Program-made: the position numbers and the translations under genes
NCBI RefSeq assembly: GCF_003696285.1
Contig: NZ_RFFL01000001.1
Location: 310,001 to 374,000 of the forward strand
Length of the DNA: 64,000 bases
DNA from: Stutzerimonas nitrititolerans
GTDB taxonomy: Bacteria; Pseudomonadota; Gammaproteobacteria; Pseudomonadales; Pseudomonadaceae
Direction of reading: 5' to 3'
Part shown: piece after piece, positions 35,628 through 44,744 of the stretch
How the letters are laid out: each line of letters opens with the position of its first letter
Position numbering within the stretch: position 1 is the first letter of the stretch
Notes under the pieces: model-generated
Databases searched by the model: none
Seen by the model: the letters and a program-made list of their open reading frames with translations, nothing else
What the model was told of the DNA's origin: nothing

Positions 35628-35717
35628 TCGAACTTTGGTCGAAAGGCGGCGTGTATTTAATCGCGCTGTCACATTTGCCCTATAGACTCGACCGCCAGGG
35701 TTTCGAGGAGGTGGGGC

Positions 35718-36491
35718 ATGCGCAGGGTGGTGTTCAATCAGAAGGGCGGCGTCGGCAAGTCCAGCATCGCCTGTAACCTGGCCGCCGTCAGTGCCTCGCA
35801 GGGCTACCGCACGCTGCTGGTCGATCTCGACGCCCAGGCCAATTCCAGCCACTACCTCAGCGGTTGCACGGGCCCGGATATTCCCACCGGCATCGCCGAT
35901 TTCTTCAAGCAGATACTGGCGGGCGGCGCGGCCGGCAAGAAGGCGCGCCCGCCGATTCATGAAACCCCGTTCGACAACCTGCACCTGATCACCGCGACGC
36001 CCGAACTGGCCGACCTGCAGCCCAAGCTCGAGGCCAAGCACAAGATCAACAAGCTCAGGAAGCTGCTCGATGGCCTGTCCTCGGAATATGAGCGGATCTA
36101 CCTGGATACCCCGCCGGCGCTGAACTTCTTCACGGTGTCCGCGCTGATCGCGGCGGACCGTTGCCTGATTCCCTTCGACTGCGACAGCTTCTCCCGCCAG
36201 GCGCTCTACGGTCTGCTCGACGAAATTGCCGAGCTGCAGGAGGACCACAACGAGCATCTGATGGTGGAAGGCATCGTGGTCAACCAGTTCCAGCCGCGTG
36301 CTGCGCTGCCCCAGCAGATGATCGCCGAGCTGCTCGCCGAGGGGCTGCCGGTATTGCCGTCCTACCTGATGAGCTCGGTCAGGATGCGTGAATCGCACGA
36401 GGCGTGCACGCCGCTGATCTACTTCGACCCGCGACACAAGCTGAGCCAGCAATTCGTCGAGCTGCATGACCTGCTCGAAGGGCGGGGTTGA
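35718..36491 (+). CDS. Orphan ParA-family ATPase, 257 residues
   Basis: The deviant Walker A is [17 protein letters not shown] near residue 6, Walker B is [14 protein letters not shown], and LDTPPAL gives A'. GAGGAGGTGGGGC lies upstream of the ATG. No ParB, parS or partner gene is next to it, so it is not a plasmid or chromosome partition locus. Orphan ParA-like proteins position protein cargo such as chemosensory arrays or flagella, or act in cell-size control. It resembles chromosomal pseudomonad ParA-like proteins of unassigned role. Downstream is a REP element, then an oppositely oriented operon. Confidence 0.88.
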   Translation: MRRVVFNQKGGVGKSSIACNLAAVSASQGYRTLLVDLDAQANSSHYLSGCTGPDIPTGIADFFKQILAGGAAGKKARPPIHETPFDNLHLITATPELADLQPKLEAKHKINKLRKLLDGLSSEYERIYLDTPPALNFFTVSALIAADRCLIPFDCDSFSRQALYGLLDEIAELQEDHNEHLMVEGIVVNQFQPRAALPQQMIAELLAEGLPVLPSYLMSSVRMRESHEACTPLIYFDPRHKLSQQFVELHDLLEGRG

Positions 36492-36571
36492 GTAGGGCAA
36501 CTGAAACCGGAAGCTTGAAGGCTCTGCCTTTGCTCGCAGCTCGCTTCAAGCCTTTGGCAGTCCTTCGGCCT

Positions 36572-36650
36572 GCATCGCCGTGAGGGCGCGCCTCCTACAG
36601 GAAAGTTTGTGCAGGCTGCTTTTGTGGAAGTCCCGATCTCGCGGCGATGC
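36572..36650. repeat. REP-like inverted repeat, second copy
   Basis: GCATCGCCGTGAGGGCGCGC through CTCGCGGCGATGC. It matches the element at 18928-19009 in order and orientation, with scattered substitutions and a similar central spacer (TGCAGGCTGCTTTTGTGG here). It lies between convergent genes. Confidence 0.75.
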
Positions 36651-36662
36651 TTTTGATCACCC

Positions 36663-37652
36663 TCAATCCTCTGCACGCCGTTCTAGCTTCTTGCCCAGCC
36701 GCGACGCATAGAGCTCTCCGATCATCCCGCGGCGGAACACCAGCACGCAGACCATGAAGATGACGCCCGTCACCAGCGTGACCGGCAGCTCGGACGTGGC
36801 GAAGTAATTGCCCAGCGTGGTGACCAGGGCAGCGCCGAACACCGGGCCGACCAGCGTGCCGATGCCGCCCAGGAGCGTCATCAGCACCACCTCGCCGGAC
36901 ATCTGCCAGCTGACGTCGGTCAGCGTGGCGAACTGGAACACCAGCGCCTTCAGCCCGCCGGCCAGCCCGGCCAGCGCGGCGGACATGACGAAGGCGCCGA
37001 GCTTGTAGCGCGACACGCTGTAGCCCAGCGAGATCGCGCGGTTCTCGTTCTCGCGAATCGAGCGCAGGATCATGCCGAAAGGTGAATGAATCACGCGCCA
37101 GATCACCAGCATGCCGGCGAGAAATACCCCCAGCACGAAGAAATACATGTACAGCGGATTCTCCAGGTCGATCAGGCCGAACAGTCGCCCGCGCGGAATC
37201 CCCTGGATGCCGTCCTCGCCGTGGGTGAAGGCGGCCTGCAGGCAAAAGAAGAAGAACATCTGCGCCAGTGCCAGGGTGATCATCGTCGAGTAGATGCCCT
37301 GCCGGCGTATCGCCAGGAAGCCGATCACCAGCCCCAGCAGCGCCGCGCCGGCGACGCCGACGAGAATCCCCAGCTCCGGCGACAGCCCCCATTCCTTCAC
37401 CGCATGGGCTGTGAAATAGGCCGCACCGCCGAAGAATGCCGCATGCCCGAAGGAAAGGATGCCGGCATAGCCCAACAACAAGTTGAAGGCGCAGGCGAAC
37501 AGCGCGAAACAGAGCACCTTCATGATGAAGATCGGATAGAAGTAGAAGGGCGCCAGTACCAGCGCGGCGACGCCGAGCAGGATCAGTACGGTTTCCAGGC
37601 GTATCAGTGGGCGTCGGGTAGAGGTGATGGTGCCGCTGGCTTGGCTGTTCAT
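36663..37652 (-). CDS. livM: Branched-chain amino acid ABC permease, LivM-like, 329 residues
   Basis: About nine or ten membrane helices are visible, with the family block FGHAAFFGGAAYFTAHAV and RENENRAISLGYSVSRYKLG, the EAA-like loop that docks the ATPase. The C-terminus RRGMIGELYASRLGKKLERR is typical. It is the last gene of the operon, and its ATG shares one base with the livH stop (TGATG). The ligand class may be branched-chain or other small amino acids or amides. Confidence 0.92.
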   Translation of the reverse strand: MNSQASGTITSTRRPLIRLETVLILLGVAALVLAPFYFYPIFIMKVLCFALFACAFNLLLGYAGILSFGHAAFFGGAAYFTAHAVKEWGLSPELGILVGVAGAALLGLVIGFLAIRRQGIYSTMITLALAQMFFFFCLQAAFTHGEDGIQGIPRGRLFGLIDLENPLYMYFFVLGVFLAGMLVIWRVIHSPFGMILRSIRENENRAISLGYSVSRYKLGAFVMSAALAGLAGGLKALVFQFATLTDVSWQMSGEVVLMTLLGGIGTLVGPVFGAALVTTLGNYFATSELPVTLVTGVIFMVCVLVFRRGMIGELYASRLGKKLERRAED

Positions 37653-38539
37653 CAGGTATCTCTCCCCATCAGGCCGGCCGGGCGCACCAGCAGCACTATT
37701 GCCATGACCACGAAGATCACGATGTTCGAGGCCTCGGGGTAGAACACCTTGGTCAGTCCCTCGAGAACACCCAGCAGATAGCCGGTGATGATCGCGCCGA
37801 GAATCGAGCCCATGCCGCCGACCACCACCACGGCGAACACCACGATGATCAGGTTCGAGCCCATCAGTGGGCTGACCTGGTAGATGGGCGCGGCGAGCAT
37901 GCCGGCCAGCCCGGCCAGCGCAGCGCCCATGCCGTAGGTGAAGGTCAGTAGCAGCGGCACGTTGATACCGAAGGTGCGTACCAGCGTCGGGTTCTCCGTG
38001 GCGGCGCGCAGGTAGGCGCCGAGCTTGGTCTTCTCGATCAGCAGCCAGCTGCCCAGGCAGATCACCAGCGAAGCCAGCACCACCCAGGCACGGTACTTGG
38101 GCAGGAACATGAAGCCCAGGTTGTAGCCGCCGGCCAGCTCCTTGGGTACCGCGTAGGGTTGCCCGGAAGATCCGTAGAAATAGCGGAAGGTGCCTTCCAG
38201 GGCCAGCGCCAGGCCGAAGGTGAAGAGCAGGCCATAGAGGTGGTCGAGGTTGTACAGCCGCGACAGCGCCAGCCGCTCGATCGCCGCGCTGGCGAGGCCG
38301 ACGATCAGCGGTGCGAGGATTAGCGCCGGCCAGTAGCCGATGCCGAAGGTGGCCAGCAGCAGGTAACCGGCGAAGGCGCCGATCATGTACTGCGCGCCGT
38401 GGGCGAAGTTGATGATCTTCAGCATGCCGAAGATGATCGCCAGCCCCAGACTGAGCAGCGCATAGAAGGAGCCGTTGATCAGGCCGATCAGCAACTGGCC
38501 GAGGAACGCCTGGATGGGTATGTCGAAGATCGTCGTCAT
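37652..38539 (-). CDS. livH: Branched-chain amino acid ABC permease, LivH-like, 295 residues
   Basis: LivH-type membrane subunit with the N-terminal LLIGLINGSFYALLSLGLAI and INFAHGAQYMIGAF (membrane entry and family signature), and the ATPase-contact loop RAATENPTLVRTFGINV. About eight helices. Start and stop both overlap neighbours by one base (TGATG), so all five genes are tightly coupled. Confidence 0.92.
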   Translation of the reverse strand: MTTIFDIPIQAFLGQLLIGLINGSFYALLSLGLAIIFGMLKIINFAHGAQYMIGAFAGYLLLATFGIGYWPALILAPLIVGLASAAIERLALSRLYNLDHLYGLLFTFGLALALEGTFRYFYGSSGQPYAVPKELAGGYNLGFMFLPKYRAWVVLASLVICLGSWLLIEKTKLGAYLRAATENPTLVRTFGINVPLLLTFTYGMGAALAGLAGMLAAPIYQVSPLMGSNLIIVVFAVVVVGGMGSILGAIITGYLLGVLEGLTKVFYPEASNIVIFVVMAIVLLVRPAGLMGRDT

Positions 38540-39249
38540 CAGACCCCCAGGGCTTCGTTGAGCCGGCTCATGCGGCCGGGCAGTTCCGCGGCGGCGAAAC
38601 TGTCGGTGATCCTGCCGTGGTCGACCACGTAGAAGCGGTCGGCGACCTTGCTGGCGAAGCGGAAATTCTGTTCCACCAGCAGGATGGTCATGCCGCGCTG
38701 CTTGAGCGTCACCAGCACTTCGCCGATGCGCTGGACGATCACCGGCGCCAGGCCTTCGGTGGGCTCGTCGAGCAGCAGCAGGCGCGCGCCGGTGCGCAGG
38801 ATGCGCGCCATCGCCAGCATCTGCTGCTCGCCGCCGGAGAGCTTGGTACCCGGACTGCTGCGGCGCTCCTCGAGGTTGGGGAACAGCGCGTAGATTTCCT
38901 TCAGGCTCATGCCGCCCTTGGCGATGACCGGCGGCAGGGTGAGATTTTCTTCCACCGTCAGGCTGGAGAAGATCCCGCGCTCCTCCGGCACGTAGCCGAT
39001 GCCATGGCGCGCGGTGCGGTGCAGCGGTACGCGCAGCATGTCCTTGCCATCCACGCGGATGCTGCCGCTGCGTTTGCGGATGATGCCGACGATGGCTCGC
39101 AGCGCGGTGGTCTTGCCCACGCCGTTGCGCCCGAGCAGCGTCACCGTTTCGCCTTCGTGCACGTCCAGGTCGATGCCGTGCAGCGCATGGCTTTCGCCAT
39201 ACCAGGCGTTGAGTTCGCGTACCGCCAGTAGTGCCGTGCTTTCAGTCAT
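38539..39249 (-). CDS. livF: Branched-chain amino acid ABC ATPase, LivF-like, 236 residues
   Basis: Walker A is GRNGVGKTT, the signature LSGGEQQMLAMARIL and Walker B RLLLLDEPTEGLAP. The YVPEERGIFSSLTVEENL stretch identifies the LivF subclass. ATG 39249 overlaps the livG stop by eight bases; a longer start at 39279 would overlap livG further and lacks support. Confidence 0.93.
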   Translation of the reverse strand: MTESTALLAVRELNAWYGESHALHGIDLDVHEGETVTLLGRNGVGKTTALRAIVGIIRKRSGSIRVDGKDMLRVPLHRTARHGIGYVPEERGIFSSLTVEENLTLPPVIAKGGMSLKEIYALFPNLEERRSSPGTKLSGGEQQMLAMARILRTGARLLLLDEPTEGLAPVIVQRIGEVLVTLKQRGMTILLVEQNFRFASKVADRFYVVDHGRITDSFAAAELPGRMSRLNEALGV

Positions 39250-40057
39250 CTTCGGTTCCCATGTAGGCGGTGCGCACACGTTCGTCCTGGCTGACGCTGC
39301 GGTAGTCGCCGCTGGTGAGGATTTCCCCGCGCTGCAGCACCGTCACCTCATGGCAGAGGTCGGCGACCACCTTGAGGTTGTGCTCGACCATCAGCACCGC
39401 GCGCTCGGTCGCCACCGCCCGGATGAGCTCGGCGACCACCGCCACATCCTCGTGGCCCATGCCGGCCATGGGCTCGTCGAGCAGCAGCACCTTCGGTTCC
39501 AGCGCCAGGGTGGTGGCCAGTTCCAGCACCCGCTTGCGGCCGTAGGACAGGTCGGCGGCGGCGTCGTGGCGCCTGTCCTGCAGACCGACCGACTCCAGCA
39601 GCTGCATGGCGCGCTCGTTCAGCCGGTCGAGCGAGCGCTTCGGCAGCCAGCATTGCCAGGCCAGGCCGGCCGGTCGTTGCAACGCCACGCGCACGTTGTC
39701 TAGCACGCTCAGGTGAGGAAACACCGCGGAGATCTGGAACGAGCGCACCAGCCCCATGCGCGCCACCTTGGCCGGCGCGGTGCGGGTGATGTCCTGGTCG
39801 AGCAGGCGGATGCTGCCGCTGGTGGGCTGTAGGAATTTGGTCAGCAGGTTGAACACCGTGGTCTTGCCGGCGCCGTTGGGGCCGATCAGGGCATGCACAC
39901 GGGCGTGGCGCACGTCCAGATCGACATCGTTGACGGCTACGAAGCCGCCGAATTCACGGCGCAGGCCACGGGCCGAGAGCAGCACGGGCCAGTCCTGGCT
40001 GGCGGCCGAGGAACCGTGCCCTGCTGGCGTGCCGCCGGTCGTGGCCGCCATGCTCAT
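39242..40057 (-). CDS. livG: Branched-chain amino acid ABC ATPase, LivG-like, 271 residues
   Basis: Walker A is GPNGAGKTTVFNLLT; the Q-loop region contains RSFQISAVFPHLSVLDN, a LivG hallmark. The signature position reads LSYGRKRVLELATTL, and the Walker B is KVLLLDEPMAGMG, both standard for LivG. ATG 40057 overlaps the livK stop by four bases (ATGA); a second ATG lies two codons on. The N-terminal 25 residues (GGTPAGHGSSAAS) are an unusual linker before the ATPase fold. Confidence 0.92.
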   Translation of the reverse strand: MSMAATTGGTPAGHGSSAASQDWPVLLSARGLRREFGGFVAVNDVDLDVRHARVHALIGPNGAGKTTVFNLLTKFLQPTSGSIRLLDQDITRTAPAKVARMGLVRSFQISAVFPHLSVLDNVRVALQRPAGLAWQCWLPKRSLDRLNERAMQLLESVGLQDRRHDAAADLSYGRKRVLELATTLALEPKVLLLDEPMAGMGHEDVAVVAELIRAVATERAVLMVEHNLKVVADLCHEVTVLQRGEILTSGDYRSVSQDERVRTAYMGTEDD

Positions 40058-41259
40058 TGCCCGGCCAGGTCGCAGCCGCTTTCGCTCGGGTCGATGTAGG
40101 CCTCGTCGCCCGGCACGGTGGCCAGCACCTTGTAGTAGTCCCAGGCGCGCTTGCTCTCTTCGGGTTTCTTCACCTCCATCAGGTAGACGTCGCTGATCAG
40201 CCGGCCGTTGGCGCCGACCTTGGCGTTGCGGGCGAAGACATCGTCCACCGGCATTTCGTGCATGGCCTTGGCCACCGGCTCGGTGGCGTCGGTACCGGCT
40301 TTCTCGATGGCCTTGAGGTACTGCAGCACACCGGAGTAGGTGCCGGCATGGATCATGTTCGGCATGCGCCCGGTACGCTCGAAGAAGCGCTCGCCGAATT
40401 CGCGCGACTGGTCGTCGCGATCCCAGTAGAAGCTTTCGGTCAGGCTCAGGCCCTGCGCGGCATCGAGGCCCAGGCCATGGACTTCGGCGAGGGTGAACAG
40501 CAGCGCGGCCAGGCGCTGGCCGCCGGCGACGATGCCGAATTCGGCGGCCTGCTTGATGCTGTTGGCGGTATCCAGCCCGGCGTTGGCCAGGCCGATGACC
40601 TTGGCCCCCGAGGACTGCGCCTGCAGCAGGAACGACGAATAGTCGGTGGTCGCCAGGGGATGGCGCACCGCGCCCTTGACCTCGCCGCCCTTGGATTTGA
40701 CGAACTTGCCGGTCTGCTCTTCCAGTGAATAGCCGAAGGCATAGTCGGCGGTGAGGAAGTACCAGCTGTCGCCACCCTGAGATACCAGTGCGCCACCGGT
40801 GCCGACGGCCAGGGCGTGGGTGTCGTAGGCCCAGTGGAAGCCGTAAGGCGAACACTGTTTGCCGGTCAGCTCGGTGGTGGCGGCGCCGGTGACCAGGTTG
40901 ATCTTCTTCTTGCTCTTGGAGAGCCCCTGGACGGCGAGCGCCACGGAGGAGGTGGTCAGCTCCATGATCGCGTCGACCTGCTCGCGGTCGTACCACTGGC
41001 GGGCGATGTTGGAGGCGATGTCCGGTTTGTTCTGGTGGTCGGCGGTGACGATCTCGATTGGTGCGTCCAGTACCTTGCCGCCGAAATCCTCGGCCGCCAT
41101 CTTCGCCGCTTCGAACGACCATTTGCCGCCGAAATCGGCATAGACGCCGGACTGGTCGTTGAGGATGCCGATCTTCACCTTCCCGTCGGAAACCTCGGCC
41201 GAGGCGGGAGCGGCGATCGCCGCTGTCAGGGTTGCCGCTGCAATTGCTGAAAGCTTCAT
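40054..41259 (-). CDS. livK: Periplasmic amino-acid/amide binding protein, LivK-like, 401 residues
   Basis: AGGAGAGACAAGC precedes ATG 41259. The signal peptide is MKLSAIAAATLTAAIAAPASA with an ASA cut near 21. The mature part is a type I periplasmic-binding fold: VKIGILNDQSGVYADFGG, then DHQNKPDIASNIARQWYD, TGKQCSPYGFHWAYDTHALA and YWDRDDQSREFGERFFERTG. This subgroup of ligand-binding proteins is broader than Leu/Ile/Val and includes aromatic acids and amides; the ligand cannot be set from sequence. First gene of the operon. Confidence 0.9.
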   Translation of the reverse strand: MKLSAIAAATLTAAIAAPASAEVSDGKVKIGILNDQSGVYADFGGKWSFEAAKMAAEDFGGKVLDAPIEIVTADHQNKPDIASNIARQWYDREQVDAIMELTTSSVALAVQGLSKSKKKINLVTGAATTELTGKQCSPYGFHWAYDTHALAVGTGGALVSQGGDSWYFLTADYAFGYSLEEQTGKFVKSKGGEVKGAVRHPLATTDYSSFLLQAQSSGAKVIGLANAGLDTANSIKQAAEFGIVAGGQRLAALLFTLAEVHGLGLDAAQGLSLTESFYWDRDDQSREFGERFFERTGRMPNMIHAGTYSGVLQYLKAIEKAGTDATEPVAKAMHEMPVDDVFARNAKVGANGRLISDVYLMEVKKPEESKRAWDYYKVLATVPGDEAYIDPSESGCDLAGQ

Positions 41260-41485
41260 GCTTGTCTCTCCTGGCACGTTTGCTCGTCCGCCGCCCGCCC
41301 GAAGGCCTTCGCGGCTGACGCGGGGGTTTAGGCTGGCGGTTCGGCGCGAAAGCCATGTGTGCGATGAATTACCTGCGAACAGGCCTGCAGGGAAGAATTC
41401 GGGCGGGGCGGACGGCGATGGGGCGAGCTGAAGTCCATGTTTTCTTCGTCTTATTTATTGTTGTTCTTGGCCCAGAGCCTGTGCC

Positions 41486-41515
41486 GTCATCACCGCAACG
41501 TTGCGGTGAAATGAC
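41486..41515. promoter_or_regulatory. Near-perfect palindrome upstream of the liv operon
   Basis: TCACCGCAACGTTGCGGTGA (41490-41509) is a perfect 20-bp palindrome, with GTCAT and ATGAC extending the arms. It lies in the 406-base gap between livK (starts 41259) and the universal stress gene (ends 41666), about 230 bases upstream of livK. There is no T-run on either side, so an operator is more likely than a terminator. I see no gene in the rest of the gap. Confidence 0.5.
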
Positions 41516-41665
41516 GCAGGCCACAGGAAATAAACGTAGCAGGGGATTCGGCGGAAGCAACGTCGCCTGGGCAAGAGGTTGCCAGCGGCCGATGGAGAGC
41601 GGTCGAGGAAGGGATATCACGCGGCGCCGCTCAGGGCGCTCGCAAGGACAGAGGTCAGGTGTGAA

Positions 41666-42463
41666 TCAGCGTGCTACCAGCACGTCGCATGGTGGCTGTT
41701 CGAGAAACTGGCGAGTCAGGCTGCCGAGCAGTGCGCTGCTCAGCTCGCCGCGGCTGTGCCCGCCGAGCGCCAGCAATTGCGGGCGCATCTCGCGGATGGC
41801 CGAATCCAGGCAATTGCCGCGTTCACCCTGGCGCAGGCTGTAGCTCAGCTGCACGTCCTTCTCCGGCAGCCGGACCTGGATGTCTTCGACGAGTTGGTCG
41901 AACAGCTCCTGTTGCAGGGCCAGGTCTTCCGGGTCGGGGGCGTGGATCTCGGCCACCTCATGCACGTTCAGCGCATGCAGTTCTGCCCCGTCCGGCAGCA
42001 GTGCCCAGGCGCATTGCATGGCGCGGCTGGCACAGGGAGAGAAGTCCAGTGCCGCCAGTGCCTGGTCGTAGGGTGCATGCGTTTCGCCGATCACCAGCAG
42101 CAACGGCGCGGGCGTGGCGAGCAGGATGCGCTCCAGGGTGGTGCCGGCGAATCCCAGCGGCGATTGCCGATGGTGCTGACCGAGCACCAGCAGGTCGACC
42201 TCGAGCCCGCGTGCCTGGGTCAGCACCTCTTCGGCCGGCTGACCCCGGCGGATCCAGGGTTCCAGCGCGTCGTAGCCGCACGCCTGCAGGCGCTCCTGCA
42301 GATGATCGCGGGCCCGCTGTTCCCCGATGGGGCCGGCCTCCTTGGCGAGCACGTGCAGCAGGCTCAGCCGCGCCTGGCGCTGTCGAGCCAACTGGGCGGC
42401 CCGGTGCAGGGCCAGGTCGGCTTCGGGGCTGAGGTCGTGGGCGACGAGAATATGCTGAACCAT
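41666..42463 (-). CDS. Tandem-domain universal stress protein, 265 residues
   Basis: Two UspA domains: residues 1-125 (ILVAHDLSPEADLALHRAAQ, ending LLLVIG) and 130-265 (QALAALDFSPCASRAMQCAW, ending CDVLVAR). The first domain has LVLGQHHRQSPLGFAGTTLE, an approximate ATP-binding Gx2Gx9G(S/T) motif; the second has LALGGHSRGELSSALLGS. Such proteins of 250-300 residues are induced under starvation or low oxygen. It is divergent from the response regulator gene. Confidence 0.9.
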   Translation of the reverse strand: MVQHILVAHDLSPEADLALHRAAQLARQRQARLSLLHVLAKEAGPIGEQRARDHLQERLQACGYDALEPWIRRGQPAEEVLTQARGLEVDLLVLGQHHRQSPLGFAGTTLERILLATPAPLLLVIGETHAPYDQALAALDFSPCASRAMQCAWALLPDGAELHALNVHEVAEIHAPDPEDLALQQELFDQLVEDIQVRLPEKDVQLSYSLRQGERGNCLDSAIREMRPQLLALGGHSRGELSSALLGSLTRQFLEQPPCDVLVAR

Positions 42464-42672
42464 GGTGATCTCGAACGGGAAACTGAGGCGAAGTATGCCG
42501 CGCCGGCCGCGGCTTGTCCCGCAGGCGTGCCCCGGCCATCAGGCCGCGAATGCCGCACCTCGCGGGTGCGCCGTGGCCGGCGCGGCTCAGACTTTCGGTC
42601 ATCGGCGCACGCTCGCGCTTTTTTCGATCGTGTCCTGCCGCTATGCTGGCCGCCATCAAGCAGGAGCGAGCA

Positions 42673-43587
42673 ATGAGCAAGGTCAATGTACTGGTGGTGG
42701 ACGATGCGCCCTTTATCCGCGATCTGGTGAAGAAGGGACTGCGCAGCCACTTTCCCGGCATTCGCATCGAGGAAGCGGTCAATGGACGCAAGGCCCAGCA
42801 ACTGCTCGAGCGGGAGCGATTCGACCTGATTCTCTGCGACTGGGAAATGCCCGAGATGTCCGGCCTGGAGCTGCTCACCTGGTGCCGTGGGCAGGAAAGG
42901 CTCAAGGTCGTCCCGTTCATCATGGTCACCAGCCGTGGCGACAAGGAGAATGTCGTCCAGGCCATCCAGTCCGGTGTGTCCGATTTCATCGGCAAGCCGT
43001 TTTCCAACGAGCAGCTGACCAGCAAGGTGCGCAAGGCGCTGGGCCGGGCCGGCAAGCTCGATGCCCTGGCGGCCAGCGCGCCCCAGCGCAGCACGACGAC
43101 CGGCATGGCCAACGATTCGCTGGCTGCCTTGACCGGCGGCCGGGCGGAAGTGGTCAAGCCGGCTGCCAGCGCCGCGACGGTTGCGGCCGCTACCCAGCAG
43201 GCGCCGGCACCGGCGGCGATGCGGGTCGAAAAGCCGACGGCATCCAGCAGTGCTCGCAGCCAGGGCCAGTTGCGCCTGGGATCGGGCAGCCTCGCATGCG
43301 TGATCAAGGCCCTGAGCCTCAAGGAGGCCGCGCTGGTGGTCAGGCGCGGCGAGGTACTGCCGCAGGTACTGGAAGGCGCGGTACTCGATCTGGAGCAAGG
43401 CGAGGGCGGTGAAGTGGCACGGTTGAATGGCTACCTGCATTCGGTGGCGGCCTTCGAACCCAAGCCCGACAGCGAATGGCTGCAGTTGATCTTCCGCTTC
43501 GTCGACCGCGATCCGCAGAAGCTCGACTACCTGTCCCGGCTGATCGCTCGCGGCACTGCGCAGCGGCATTTCACCCCCGGCGCGTGA
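42673..43587 (+). CDS. Response regulator with C-terminal PilZ-like domain, 304 residues
   Basis: Residues 1-125 form a receiver domain with D10/D11, phosphoacceptor D56 (LILCDWEMPEMSG) and the conserved Lys near 105 (DFIGKPF). A low-complexity Ala/Thr/Pro linker (about 130-200) leads to a beta-rich domain of about 100 residues, LRLGSGSLACVIKALSLKEA to RDPQKLDYLSRLIARG. This looks like a degenerate PilZ domain; I see no clear RxxxR...D/NxSxxG c-di-GMP motif. CAGGAGCGAGCA precedes the ATG. No kinase is adjacent; the phosphodonor is unknown. Confidence 0.82.
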   Translation: MSKVNVLVVDDAPFIRDLVKKGLRSHFPGIRIEEAVNGRKAQQLLERERFDLILCDWEMPEMSGLELLTWCRGQERLKVVPFIMVTSRGDKENVVQAIQSGVSDFIGKPFSNEQLTSKVRKALGRAGKLDALAASAPQRSTTTGMANDSLAALTGGRAEVVKPAASAATVAAATQQAPAPAAMRVEKPTASSSARSQGQLRLGSGSLACVIKALSLKEAALVVRRGEVLPQVLEGAVLDLEQGEGGEVARLNGYLHSVAAFEPKPDSEWLQLIFRFVDRDPQKLDYLSRLIARGTAQRHFTPGA

Positions 43588-43701
43588 TTTCCGAGGACCG
43601 TCGGTCGCCCGTGATACAGACCGAAAATGATGCGCTTCACACCCCGACGGTCGGTGGCTCGCGCAGACTGAGTGGCGCTGCTAGGCTGCGATCCTCTGCA
43701 C

Positions 43702-44619
43702 ATGTCCATGAAATCGGCCGTTATGTTAGGGCGCATTCTCTTCCTGCTCGGATTATCATCGCTGGCGCTGCCGGCGATGGCGCTGACCATCTACAAGTAC
43801 ACCGATGCCAACGGCGTGGTCACCTACAGCGATCAGGCCGCGCCCGGCGCCCAGGTGTTCGTGTTCAACGACCGTATGGTCGAGAAGCTCGATAACCGGG
43901 TGAAGCTGGAAACGCGAAAGCATGCCGGCGGTGAAACGCTGTTGGTGCGCAACGACCTCTACGCGCCGGTGGACGTCGAGCTGAAGTTCGAAGGCGTGCA
44001 GAATGCGGTCGGCGTGCCGGACAAGCCGATCCGCTGGGTACTGCCGCCGCGCAGCCAGATCCGGCTCGCCACCCTCGCACCGCGTGATCCCGCCCAACCG
44101 CTGCGCTACACCCCTCGACTGCGCCATGCGTTGGGTGATCCGCGTCTGCTGCCCAAACCCTATCGTTATCCGCTGCCCTGGCGTGGCGGCCCGTTCCGGC
44201 TGACCCAGGGCGCCAACGGCAAGTACAGCCACTTCACGCCCAAAGGGCGTTACGCGGTGGATATCGCCATGCCCGAGGGTACGCCGATCGTCGCTGCGCG
44301 TGGCGGCATGGTGGTGCGGGTGGAAAACGACCAGAGCGGGCGTGGCGACAACCCCTCCGGCAACTTCGTCCGCATCCTGCACGACGACGGCACCATGGGC
44401 GTCTACCTGCACCTGATGAAGGGCTCGGTGGCCGTGCGCGAAGGCCAGCGGATCGACGCCGGCAGCCGTATCGCGCGCTCGGGGAACACCGGCAACAGCA
44501 CCGGCCCGCACCTGCATTTCGTGGTTCAGCGCAACGTCGGCCTGACGGTCGAATCGATTCCCTTCGAGTTTTCCCAGCCGGTGGGCAGCCTGCCGAATTT
44601 CGCGGTCGGAGGGGAGTGA
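43702..44619 (+). CDS. Exported M23 (LytM) peptidase with DUF4124, about 305 residues
   Basis: A signal peptide (RILFLLGLSSLALPAMA, cut at about 27) precedes a short DUF4124 segment (IYKYTDANGVVTYSDQAAPG). The LytM domain has the zinc His/Asp group (SHFTPKGRYAVDIAMPEG), LHLM and the HxH ligand pair in GPHLHFVVQRN. It would cleave cell-wall peptide cross-links or act as an amidase activator. ATGs at 43702, 43708 and 43723 all precede the signal; no clear ribosome site decides between them. Confidence 0.86.
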   Translation: MSMKSAVMLGRILFLLGLSSLALPAMALTIYKYTDANGVVTYSDQAAPGAQVFVFNDRMVEKLDNRVKLETRKHAGGETLLVRNDLYAPVDVELKFEGVQNAVGVPDKPIRWVLPPRSQIRLATLAPRDPAQPLRYTPRLRHALGDPRLLPKPYRYPLPWRGGPFRLTQGANGKYSHFTPKGRYAVDIAMPEGTPIVAARGGMVVRVENDQSGRGDNPSGNFVRILHDDGTMGVYLHLMKGSVAVREGQRIDAGSRIARSGNTGNSTGPHLHFVVQRNVGLTVESIPFEFSQPVGSLPNFAVGGE

Positions 44620-44620
44620 G

Positions 44621-44744
44621 AGCAGCTGGAAGCCCTAAGCTAGAAGCTTGAAGTAAAAGCGGAAAGTACTTGACCGTACTTTGGTATCAGCCCGCTACTG
44701 ATTGCTTCCAGCTTCCAGCTTCCAGCTTCCAGCTTCCAGCTGCT
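44621..44744. repeat. Heptad CTTCCAG x5 with flanking 12-base inverted repeat
   Basis: Five perfect copies of CTTCCAG run from 44705 to 44739. AGCAGCTGGAAG (44621-44632) is the exact reverse complement of CTTCCAGCTGCT (44733-44744), so the whole gap between two convergent genes folds into one hairpin. It may serve as a shared transcript end. Confidence 0.75.

Noticed and set aside
40058..41356. Long N-terminal extension of livG
   Set aside because: It is an alternative frame across livK; the four-base ATGA overlap with livK marks the real livG start.
41260..41665. Short plus-strand frames in the gap upstream of livK
   Set aside because: No ribosome site or domain; the gap holds a palindrome and probably promoters.
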